Shown here: positions 1 to 6,067 of the stretch, one piece after another | Numbering within the stretch: the stretch's first letter is position 1 | Layout: every line of letters begins with the position of its first letter | Origin: Gemmatimonadota bacterium | GTDB taxonomy: Bacteria; Gemmatimonadota; Gemmatimonadetes; Longimicrobiales; Gaopeijiaceae | Reading direction: 5' to 3' | Length of the DNA: 6,107 nt | Assembly: GCA_012959595.1 (NCBI GenBank) | Contig: DUCW01000238.1 | Span: 3,518-9,624 of the forward strand | Notes under the pieces: model-generated | Told to the model about the DNA's origin: nothing | Seen by the model: only the letters and a program-made list of their open reading frames with translations | Database searches by the model: none | Translations under genes and position numbers: made by a program

Positions 1-139
1 TCTTCAGAGAGACTCCCGAATACCCAGTCTAATACTTGAACACCGTGAAGGTCATATCTTGACCAATCACAAGTACAAAAATGATGATTGCTCTTTCCAG
101 TCCTTCTAGAATACTATCTAACCTACTATTTGCACCAGA

Positions 140-1417
140 TCAGGACTCACTAACACCATCAGAACTGTCCCCATGGGAACGTAGCAAATCTTGTACGTCA
201 TTACCGGAAGGTTCCTGAAACACTCTCAGTGCGAATTCGGGAAGAATAGCAATCAAGTGATCGAAAATGTCAGATTGGATGTCTTCGTAGACAGCCCAAC
301 GAGTATCACTAGCGAAACAGTAGATCTCCAATGGGAGCCCTTGAGATCCAGATGCCAGCTGACGAACCAACAGAGTCATATCCTGATGGATTCTGCTATT
401 TTTCCTCAGATAGTGCAGGACATAAGCTCGGAACGTACCGACGTTAGTTAGCTTTCTCAGGTTGGGGATGACGCTCGCCCCACCTAACTGTCGATCGCCC
501 TGAGTCGCCAATTCTTCGTTTTTACCTGCCATATAATCCTGCAAGAATTCATACTTGGATAAATGTGCAATCTCCTTATCTGTCAAGAATTTTACGCTAT
601 TCAGGTCGATGAAAATGGCCCTTTTGATTCGGCGCCCTCCGGAGTTTTGCATCCCACGCCAATTACGAAATGAACCCTCAATGAATTTGTGGGTGGGAAT
701 CGTAGTGATTGTCTTATCCCAGTTCTGGATCTTCACGGTGTGAAGAGCTACATCAATCACGTCACCATCCGCATTGAATTGAGGCATTTCCACCCAATCA
801 CCCACACGAATCATATCATTAGAAGTGATCTGTAAGCTGGCGACCAATGAGAGTATCGTATCTCGAAAAACCAACAGGAGCACAGCACTCATTGCTCCTA
901 CTCCACCCAGGAATACTGTGAAATCCTGATCTAGTAGGATAGCGGTGACGACGATTGCCAATATTGCAAAAACTGCTATCTGAAGAATCTGGACATATCC
1001 CTTGATCGGCCTTGCCTTAGCTTGTGGATAATCCTGTTCGTAAATAGCATTGGCTGCTGTCAACAATGCACTGACAGCCAACCCAACACTCAAGGCCATA
1101 CACGCAAGAGCTACTTGCTCTACAACTTGAATCACCAATTGAGGAAGACCAGGAACAAAGCCCACTCCGGACAAAACGATCCAGGCAGGTGTAATGTAAG
1201 AAAGTTTATCCAGCATCTTGGATTCGATCAGCTGATCATCCCAAGTAGCTCTGGTTCTCTTTACGATTTTGAGGATCATACGGAGTACAATCCGGCGTGT
1301 CGCTAAATAGCCCAACCATGACGTCAGGCTTAGAGTCCCCACGCCGATAAACAGACTGACTAACTGACCAGTTTTTTCTGGATCTGCAATGAATTGGAAA
1401 GCTTCGATTGGATTCAT
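140..1417 (-). CDS. ybdG: YbdG-type mechanosensitive ion channel (MscS superfamily)
   Basis: Inner-membrane channel of the MscS superfamily; the E. coli relative YbdG contributes MscM-type activity on hypo-osmotic shock. From the ATG at 1417 the protein has 425 residues, close to the roughly 415 of E. coli YbdG. Hydrophobic segments lie near residues 18-38, 72-90, 97-122 and 141-162. The pore helix region follows (about 168-197, GGVGAMSAVLLLVFRDTI) and then the beta domain. Its signature is DMIRVGDWVEMP (201-212), GDVIDVALHTVKIQNWD (218-234) and TTIPTH (238-243). The NWRGMQNSGGRRIKR stretch (252-266), the long insert after it and the C-terminal YCFASDTRWAVYEDIQSDIFDHL (366-388) are recognisable YbdG traits. 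A serine/acidic tail ends the protein. The frame stays open upstream to a TTG at 1498, but that extension is not hydrophobic and overlaps the opposing promoter, so I prefer 1417. No clear Shine-Dalgarno sequence precedes it. It is divergent from the next channel gene. Confidence 0.9.
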   Translation of the reverse strand: MNPIEAFQFIADPEKTGQLVSLFIGVGTLSLTSWLGYLATRRIVLRMILKIVKRTRATWDDQLIESKMLDKLSYITPAWIVLSGVGFVPGLPQLVIQVVEQVALACMALSVGLAVSALLTAANAIYEQDYPQAKARPIKGYVQILQIAVFAILAIVVTAILLDQDFTVFLGGVGAMSAVLLLVFRDTILSLVASLQITSNDMIRVGDWVEMPQFNADGDVIDVALHTVKIQNWDKTITTIPTHKFIEGSFRNWRGMQNSGGRRIKRAIFIDLNSVKFLTDKEIAHLSKYEFLQDYMAGKNEELATQGDRQLGGASVIPNLRKLTNVGTFRAYVLHYLRKNSRIHQDMTLLVRQLASGSQGLPLEIYCFASDTRWAVYEDIQSDIFDHLIAILPEFALRVFQEPSGNDVQDLLRSHGDSSDGVSES

Positions 1418-1471
1418 AGTCAAAAAATTAGTAGAATTGATTGGTTCGGGAGATTTTCCAATGAACCTGAT

Positions 1472-1499
1472 TTGATAGTGTCTACTAAAATAATACAAT
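1472..1499 (+). promoter_or_regulatory. Predicted sigma70-like promoter for the plus-strand channel gene
   Basis: TTGATA (1472-1477) and TACAAT (1494-1499) are separated by 16 nt, and each box matches the sigma70 consensus at 5 of 6 positions. Initiation would fall near 1506, leaving a leader of about 37 nt before the ATG at 1543. The site lies in the divergent spacer between the two channel genes. I found no equally good promoter facing the minus-strand gene. This is a visual prediction, and the spacing is one base shorter than optimal. Confidence 0.5.
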
Positions 1500-1542
1500 A
1501 AGACCGCTCTGAGCAGACATGACCCTAAGGTAAGGTATAAAG

Positions 1543-2574
1543 ATGATCGATTTTCTGTCAGAACCGAATTTTCAGAGACTGGCCTTCCTGCTCGGAGGGT
1601 TACTCCTGGGTGTGTTAGTGGAACGTGTGTTCTTCACCCAATTTCAGAAATTCACCAAGAAGACAGACTTCGAATGGGACGATGTCATTGCCCACTCCTT
1701 CAAAGGTGTTTTAGCCGTCTGGTTCACCGCAGGGGGTGCTTACCTAGCCCTGACTGTCGGTGACTGGGATCCTTTAGCGACTGCTGTCATCCTCAAGGTG
1801 CTCAAGGTTCTGTTCATTCTCCCAGTGATCGTTGCGGCCATGCGCGGAGTGCGTGCCGTAGTAGAGGGTGTCTCGGACCGGTCTCAATTCAATTCTCCCA
1901 CATTGGTCGTGAATCTCGTGCGTTTAGCCATCGGGATACTCGGGACCTTCCTTATCCTGCAGAATCTAGATATTGATATCACCCCACTGATTACATCACT
2001 AGGGATCGCAGGTTTGGCAGTAGCCCTAGCTCTGCAAGACACGCTCGGAAACCTTTTCGCTGGAGTACAAATCATTCTGACGGGGCTGGTAAAGCCAGGC
2101 AACTATGTCCAACTTTCCACCGGTGAACGTGGATACATCGAAGATGTGAAAGCACGCAATACAACTATAAACACATTCCCCGATGGAAATCTGGTAGTCG
2201 TGCCGAACGCAACTATGGCGTCGTCCATCGTTAAGAATTACAGCATGCCGGTCGAAGCACTCTGGGTAAGCCTCGACATAGGGGTCAGCTATGACAGTGA
2301 CCTAGACAAAGTAGAAAAAACTGTCATGGAAGTCGCTACAGAGGTCCTTACGGAAATGAACGCTACTGACCCCACCGCTGAAGGACCCATAGTTAAAGTG
2401 AGATTCCACACCTTTGGGGCTTCCAGTATCGATCTGCAGGTACGCCTATTGGTCCAAACTTTCACAAGCCAGGGACGGGTTAGACATCAGTTCATCAAGC
2501 AACTTCACAAGCGTTTTAATGAAGAAGGAATTGAAATACCATTCCCAATTAGAACACTCATCAACAAAGAGTGA
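1543..2574 (+). CDS. MscS-family small-conductance mechanosensitive channel
   Basis: A 343-residue inner-membrane channel that should open under membrane tension and release osmolytes. Hydrophobic segments lie near residues 11-31, 53-71, 81-100 and 121-140. The Gly/Ala-rich pore helix (about 148-175) has the typical LGIAGLAVALALQDTLGN pattern (153-170). The MscS beta domain follows: GLVKPGNYVQ (181-190), GYIEDVKARNTTINTFPDGN (197-216) and the VVPNATM segment (219-225) with its conserved PN. The C-terminal alpha/beta cage domain covers about 240-340 and ends in EIPFPIRTL. It is longer than the 286-residue E. coli MscS because it has one or two extra N-terminal helices, which is common in the family. 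Two AAGG motifs (1527-1530, 1532-1535), the second 7 nt before the ATG, support the start. The WDD motif at 45-47 also occurs in the divergent YbdG-type neighbour (59-61), in a similar cytoplasmic loop. No gene follows closely, so it is probably monocistronic. Confidence 0.93.
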   Translation: MIDFLSEPNFQRLAFLLGGLLLGVLVERVFFTQFQKFTKKTDFEWDDVIAHSFKGVLAVWFTAGGAYLALTVGDWDPLATAVILKVLKVLFILPVIVAAMRGVRAVVEGVSDRSQFNSPTLVVNLVRLAIGILGTFLILQNLDIDITPLITSLGIAGLAVALALQDTLGNLFAGVQIILTGLVKPGNYVQLSTGERGYIEDVKARNTTINTFPDGNLVVVPNATMASSIVKNYSMPVEALWVSLDIGVSYDSDLDKVEKTVMEVATEVLTEMNATDPTAEGPIVKVRFHTFGASSIDLQVRLLVQTFTSQGRVRHQFIKQLHKRFNEEGIEIPFPIRTLINKE

Positions 2575-2633
2575 TCGCTGACCGACACGGTCTGAGAAAC
2601 GAGATAAACCAAGAACCAAGTTCATTTATTTGC

Positions 2634-2663
2634 TTGAAATGATTTTCTGCCAGATAAACTAAT
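2634..2663 (+). promoter_or_regulatory. Possible promoter for the small Cys-rich gene
   Basis: TTGAAA (2634-2639, 5 of 6 to the -35 consensus) is followed 18 nt later by ACTAAT (2658-2663, 4 of 6 to the -10 consensus). Initiation near 2670 would give a leader of roughly 160 nt ahead of the ATG at 2834. The -10 region sits inside the dyad at 2652-2677, so a bound repressor could block it. The match is only moderate in an AT-rich spacer and other positions are possible. Confidence 0.25.
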
Positions 2664-2677
2664 GTTCAAGTTTATCT
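2652..2677. promoter_or_regulatory. Perfect 9-bp inverted repeat, operator-like
   Basis: AGATAAACT (2652-2660) and its exact reverse complement AGTTTATCT (2669-2677) flank an 8-nt centre, AATGTTCA. The dyad is AT-rich and not followed by an uninterrupted T-run, so it looks more like a dimeric regulator's site than an intrinsic terminator. It forms part of the second 50-bp repeat copy. The equivalent place in the first copy keeps the left arm (AGATAAAC at 2602) but has a degraded right arm. Confidence 0.35.
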
Positions 2678-2833
2678 ATTTGTTCGTCAAGATATTTTTC
2701 CACTCGATATCGATTCTGGTTGAGGATGTTTCTGGAACCTGATTCTTATGGCTTGCGCAGGACGAGGAACTTTTACAGGTTGGTGCTGTTGTCCACTGAG
2801 GTTGTAACCCGAACTAACTAGCACGAGAGAAAA

Positions 2834-3031
2834 ATGGCCGCTTATATCTGTGACGAATGTGGAATGAGTGTTGGAGTAATGACATGCGGAACGTGTGACG
2901 CTGAATTGGCACATGACACTATTGTCAAAGACGACGGGTCTGCTGTCCACGTCTCTACCTGCCCAGAAGGACATGGAAAAATCAAATCACCCATGTGCTG
3001 CGGACAGGATATGCTGTGCGAGGTTGAATAA
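2834..3031 (+). CDS. Small Cys-rich metal-binding protein, desulforedoxin-like ends
   Basis: A 65-residue, probably cytoplasmic protein with no signal or membrane segment; I do not recognise a named family. Cysteines are at 6, 9, 18, 21, 43, 55, 56 and 62, with histidines at 27, 39 and 47. The first pairs form CxxC-x8-CxxC, a zinc-ribbon or rubredoxin-like knuckle. YICDECGMSV (4-13) together with MCCGQDM (54-60) resembles desulforedoxin, whose iron site uses a CxxC plus an adjacent CC followed by Gly and a late Met. Here about 30 additional residues separate the two halves and bring C18, C21, C43 and H47, perhaps a second metal site. Zinc or iron binding is inferred; a redox, metal-handling or protein-contact role is open. 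An in-frame TAG at 2819-2821 means the ATG at 2834 is the first possible ATG. A modest GAGAG-type ribosome site precedes it. It converges on the amidohydrolase gene with a 16-bp gap and no visible terminator. Confidence 0.8.
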   Translation: MAAYICDECGMSVGVMTCGTCDAELAHDTIVKDDGSAVHVSTCPEGHGKIKSPMCCGQDMLCEVE

Positions 3032-3047
3032 ATCTCTGTTGTTGAAA

Positions 3048-4763
3048 TCAGCCTAGATACTTGGTCTCACCACCCACAACAGTCCTAACGATCTCGATTT
3101 CTTTGAGACTGTCAGGGTCAACGTCGTAAGGATCGTCACCTAAAATAACAAAGTCGGCCAACTTACTGTTGGTTATAGATCCTTTGATTTCTTCCTCGTG
3201 TGAAGCATAGGCACCATGCATGGTACATATTTTTAGAGCCTGGTCGAGGTTGATCTTTTGGCTTGCCCCCCAGACTCTACCCGAAAAATCCTTCCTCGTG
3301 ACCATCGACTGTAGAGCCATCAACGGTTCGTAAGGTCCTGGGCTATGATCCGAAGCTGGAGCCACCATAATGCCGTGGTCTAGGAAAGATTTGTGGGCAA
3401 ACATCCATTCCATCTTTTCCTCTCCGTATTCAATCCATTTCTCCCCGTGATAATGGGCGTAGGTATAGAAAGGGGCTGGTATATAGGCACCATCGGCGAT
3501 TCTCTTCAGTAGTGACGGATTTACAAGAGAGCAGTGTTCCAGTCTGTGACGCACGTCCACCATGGGCAGTTCCCTCTGCATGCGTTCATAGGCATTCAGC
3601 ACCATCTCTATGGTCACATCTCCATTAGCATGTATCGCTACCTGCCAGCCTCCCCTATGTGCCTCTTCTACTGCCTCGTGTATTTCTTCCTGAGTCATCG
3701 TAAGAATTCCGAAATCATCTGGGCGGCCTGCATATGGAGTGCTCATAGCCATCGTTCTTTCGGATGCCGACCCATCAGCTGCAAACTTGACGGGCCCTAT
3801 CCTGAGCCACTCATCCCCCATACCCGTCCGAATTCCTGCCGAAAGCAGTGCTGGAAAGGTGCCGCCACGAGCCATGAGATTCATCCGCATCGACAGGGTG
3901 CCGGCGTCCCTTGCATCTTGATATGCAGTGAAGTCATTACTTCCGGTTCCCGCCTGGGTGACTGAAGTCAGTCCGGCTGCGTTCATTTTCTCACAGATTA
4001 CAGCAACCCCGGCTGCTCTTTCTTCCCGGTTTGATCCACTTGGAATATCAAAGACCGCCCTCGCTCTTTCAGCCACCTTGCCAGTCAATTCACCATTCTC
4101 TCGATAAAAATGTCCTCCGAATGGATCCGGAGTATTTACCGTGACTCCAGCTACTTCAAACGCTCTTGAATTGTAGACTCCTGTATGTCCACCGCGATGG
4201 CCTACCACAATGGGGTGCTCAGTCGTCACCGCATCCAAATCCAACCGATTCAACGGTCGACCCTCTTCCTGTTTTGTATCGTCGTACATAAATCCGACGA
4301 TCCACTGACCTGGAGGGGTCTCTTCGGCACGCCACTTCAGTGCCTCTTGAATTCGAGCTACACTGCCCAAGTTGGTATTCACATTCTTCAATTCGTTAAT
4401 TCCAGCACCCGACGGATGAGAGTGTGCATCGATGAATCCAGGAACGACTGTCATTCCCTCCGCATCAATCACTTCCGTACCGCTCGCGATCAAATTCTGG
4501 ATATCTCGGTTACTGCCCACGGCCAAAAACTTCCCGTCTTTGACGGTGAAAGCTTCGGCATGAGGCATTCCCTCATCAATGGTGTGCACAGTGGCATTCA
4601 CAACAGCCATGTCCGGAGCCGCCTTCTTCACAGACCCACCACCGAATTGTTTACTCTTGGACCTCACCTTCGAAAGGTCATTAGAATTCCAATCGCTAAT
4701 GCCGAAAGTGCCGGCCAACGCACTCCCCATTCCAAGAAATTGACCACGAGTATATTTACGCAT
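3048..4763 (-). CDS. AmidoH_3 / YtcJ-type metal-dependent amidohydrolase, probably exported
   Basis: A 571-residue hydrolase of the amidohydrolase superfamily, related to YtcJ and N-substituted formamide deformylases, which cleave amide-type bonds with bound metal. The catalytic domain starts near residue 50. VVPGFIDAHSHPSG (106-119) supplies the HxH metal ligands H114 and H116. Further likely active-site elements, by family analogy, are VKFAADGS (325-332, K326), AIHANGD (376-382, H378), RLEH (407-410, H410) and SDHSPGP (471-477, D472). The C-terminal LADFVILGDDPYDV (535-548) and VVGGE (562-566) close the composite beta domain. Residues 1-22 resemble a Tat signal (TRGQFLGMGSALAG), but the second arginine is glycine. 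A Ser/Lys/Gly-rich linker follows, so export is likely but the route is uncertain. AGGAG (4770-4774) lies 6 nt before the ATG and fixes the start. It lies 73 nt downstream of the CoA-transferase and is probably the last gene of that operon. The substrate is unknown. Confidence 0.9.
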   Translation of the reverse strand: MRKYTRGQFLGMGSALAGTFGISDWNSNDLSKVRSKSKQFGGGSVKKAAPDMAVVNATVHTIDEGMPHAEAFTVKDGKFLAVGSNRDIQNLIASGTEVIDAEGMTVVPGFIDAHSHPSGAGINELKNVNTNLGSVARIQEALKWRAEETPPGQWIVGFMYDDTKQEEGRPLNRLDLDAVTTEHPIVVGHRGGHTGVYNSRAFEVAGVTVNTPDPFGGHFYRENGELTGKVAERARAVFDIPSGSNREERAAGVAVICEKMNAAGLTSVTQAGTGSNDFTAYQDARDAGTLSMRMNLMARGGTFPALLSAGIRTGMGDEWLRIGPVKFAADGSASERTMAMSTPYAGRPDDFGILTMTQEEIHEAVEEAHRGGWQVAIHANGDVTIEMVLNAYERMQRELPMVDVRHRLEHCSLVNPSLLKRIADGAYIPAPFYTYAHYHGEKWIEYGEEKMEWMFAHKSFLDHGIMVAPASDHSPGPYEPLMALQSMVTRKDFSGRVWGASQKINLDQALKICTMHGAYASHEEEIKGSITNSKLADFVILGDDPYDVDPDSLKEIEIVRTVVGGETKYLG

Positions 4764-4836
4764 CCAAATCTCCTAACCTATAAAGTGACAAGACCTCAAT
4801 TTTCTTCGCTGACTACGAGAAACGCTAGGACTAAAG

Positions 4837-6048
4837 TCAGGTCCGAATGATCCCCTTGCCTTCCAATCCCACAATCTCTTCTTCTGAATAACCAAGCTCA
4901 TCTAGGATTTCCCTGGTGTGCTCTCCTAAAACAGGGGCACCCCTACTAACCACAGCAGGATTTTTGGAAAATTTCACGGGAAACCCCAGCGTTTTGACTG
5001 GACCGAGACGGGAGTGTTCGACTTCTACAACCATGTCCCTAGCCAATGTCTGAGGAAGTTCCAGCATCTCTGTCATGCTTGCCACCGGACCCGCAGGGAC
5101 TCCCGCATCTTCTAGAATTTTTAGCCACTCTTCCGTCGTATGTTCCTTAAAACTCTCACTCAAAATAGCGTCTAGCTCTCGAACATTCTTTATCCGATCG
5201 GAGTTTTCCAAAAACCGCGGATCCTCAGAAAGCTCAGAAACTCCTAGGACATCGATCAACCGTAACCAGTTCGTCTGATTAGATCCTCCTACGGTAATCC
5301 ACCCATCCGCAGTCTCAAACGCCTGATAAGGAGCACTCATCGGATGAGCAGAACCTAATGGAAGCGGTGATTCTCCTGTGGCCATAGCCATGGCAGCTTG
5401 CCAGTACGATTGTGTGATTCCAGCTTCAAACAAGGATGTATCTACACGCTGCCCTTCCCCTGTCTTCAATCTCTCGATATAAGCACCTAGAACTCCCATA
5501 GCCCCTAAAATCCCTGCTGTGATGTCAGTCAAAGGTGGCCCGCATTTGACCGGTGGTCTTCCGCCACCCTCTCCTGTCACACTCATCAGTCCAGAGTATC
5601 CCTGAGTAATGAGATCGAAGCCCCCTAGGTTCGCCATTGGTCCTGTTCGGCCGAAGCCAGAGATCTCACAGTATATGAGCCCAGGATTTTGCTCGCTCAG
5701 CACCTCATATCCCAGGCCCAACCTTTCCATGGTACCTGTTCGATGATTTTCGATGAGAACGTCTGCGGACTTGAGAAGTTTCCTGGCGATCTCAGACCCT
5801 TCTTCAGATTTTAGATCGACAGAAATGCCTCGTTTATTCCTGTTCAGCATGAGGAACGCGGCAGACTCACCATCGAGGTCCGGAGGAAGAAACTGTCGTG
5901 TGGCATCTCCCCCGTTGATATGTTCCACCTTGATTACATTGGCACCCATGTCAGCAAGCATACGCCCACAGATCGGGCCGGCCATGACGTGTCCAAATTC
6001 CACAACTAGAAGTCCGTCCAGCAGACCGTTACCATTTGAAGAATTCAT
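4837..6048 (-). CDS. CaiB/BaiF (class III) CoA-transferase
   Basis: A 403-residue cytoplasmic enzyme that moves CoA between an acyl-CoA and a free carboxylic acid; the length is normal for the family. The N-terminal core has LLVVEFGHVMAGP (13-25), DMGANVIKVE (33-42) and NRNKRGISVDL (69-79). DVLIENHRTGTMERLGLGY (96-114) and YCEISGFGRTGP (126-137) follow. The likely catalytic aspartate, which forms the aspartyl-CoA intermediate in this family, is D175 in GPPLTDITAG. DGWITVGGSNQTNW (248-261) matches the conserved DGYxxxAxGNxxxW segment. AGVPAGPV (315-322) and VLGEHTREIL (373-382) are typical C-terminal motifs. Family members include formyl-CoA transferase, carnitine CoA-transferase and alpha-methylacyl-CoA racemase, and I cannot choose a substrate from sequence alone. 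The start at 6048 is the first ATG in frame after a TGA 40 nt upstream. It follows a crotonase gene by 17 nt and precedes the amidohydrolase, suggesting one catabolic operon. Confidence 0.93.
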   Translation of the reverse strand: MNSSNGNGLLDGLLVVEFGHVMAGPICGRMLADMGANVIKVEHINGGDATRQFLPPDLDGESAAFLMLNRNKRGISVDLKSEEGSEIARKLLKSADVLIENHRTGTMERLGLGYEVLSEQNPGLIYCEISGFGRTGPMANLGGFDLITQGYSGLMSVTGEGGGRPPVKCGPPLTDITAGILGAMGVLGAYIERLKTGEGQRVDTSLFEAGITQSYWQAAMAMATGESPLPLGSAHPMSAPYQAFETADGWITVGGSNQTNWLRLIDVLGVSELSEDPRFLENSDRIKNVRELDAILSESFKEHTTEEWLKILEDAGVPAGPVASMTEMLELPQTLARDMVVEVEHSRLGPVKTLGFPVKFSKNPAVVSRGAPVLGEHTREILDELGYSEEEIVGLEGKGIIRT

Positions 6049-6060
6049 TTCTGGCGCACT

Positions 6061-6067
6061 ACCTCCT
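6061..6067 (-). promoter_or_regulatory. Strong ribosome binding site of the CoA-transferase gene
   Basis: On the minus strand AGGAGGT (6067 down to 6061) is a full Shine-Dalgarno match, 12 nt before the ATG at 6048, which is a long spacing. It overlaps the TAG stop of the upstream gene (6066-6068). Ribosomes finishing that gene would therefore sit on this site, which favours translational coupling. No in-frame start codon lies closer to it. Confidence 0.65.

Larger units (their letters stand above)
2602..2699 (+). repeat. Diverged 50-bp direct repeat (two copies)
   Basis: Two adjacent copies (2602-2649 or 2650, and 2652-2699 or 2700) align without gaps at a period of exactly 50 bp. Both begin with AGATAAAC, share AAGTT and TATTTG blocks at matching offsets, and end in a T-rich run. 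By hand count about 34 of 49 positions agree, and many differences are C/T transitions. The unit is non-coding and lies between the channel gene and the small Cys-rich gene. It could be an old tandem duplication of a regulator site or simply AT-rich similarity. The conserved blocks and fixed register favour the former. Confidence 0.5.

Noticed and set aside
29..139. In-frame open extension beyond the stop of the YbdG-type gene (about 33 codons with a hydrophobic AIIIFVLVIG stretch), suggesting stop-codon readthrough or a lost C-terminus.
   Set aside because: An open run of this length is expected by chance fairly often, it has no usable start of its own, and the protein already ends with a normal YbdG C-terminal domain. 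I see no other gene or terminator in bases 1-139.
2580..2592. Small hairpin GACCG-ACA-CGGTC just after the plus-strand channel gene, considered as an intrinsic terminator.
   Set aside because: The stem is only 5 bp with a 3-nt loop and no T-run follows it, so it does not meet terminator criteria.
2704..2713. 10-bp palindrome TCGATATCGA in the spacer before the small Cys-rich gene.
   Set aside because: A single short palindrome with no spacing or partner; it is not distinguishable from chance.
2687..2974. 95-codon minus-strand open frame covering the small Cys-rich gene and its leader.
   Set aside because: It opposes the better supported Cys-rich gene, has low-information composition and no motif.
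4764..4836. Spacer between the CoA-transferase and amidohydrolase genes, searched for a promoter or terminator.
   Set aside because: No hairpin with a T-run and no properly spaced -35/-10 pair on the minus strand; only the amidohydrolase ribosome site (4770-4774) is clear.
4185..4850. 221-codon plus-strand open frame opposite the amidohydrolase gene.
   Set aside because: It is antisense to a gene with clear catalytic motifs, has no recognisable domain and an odd His/Arg/Ser-rich composition, as expected of a shadow frame.
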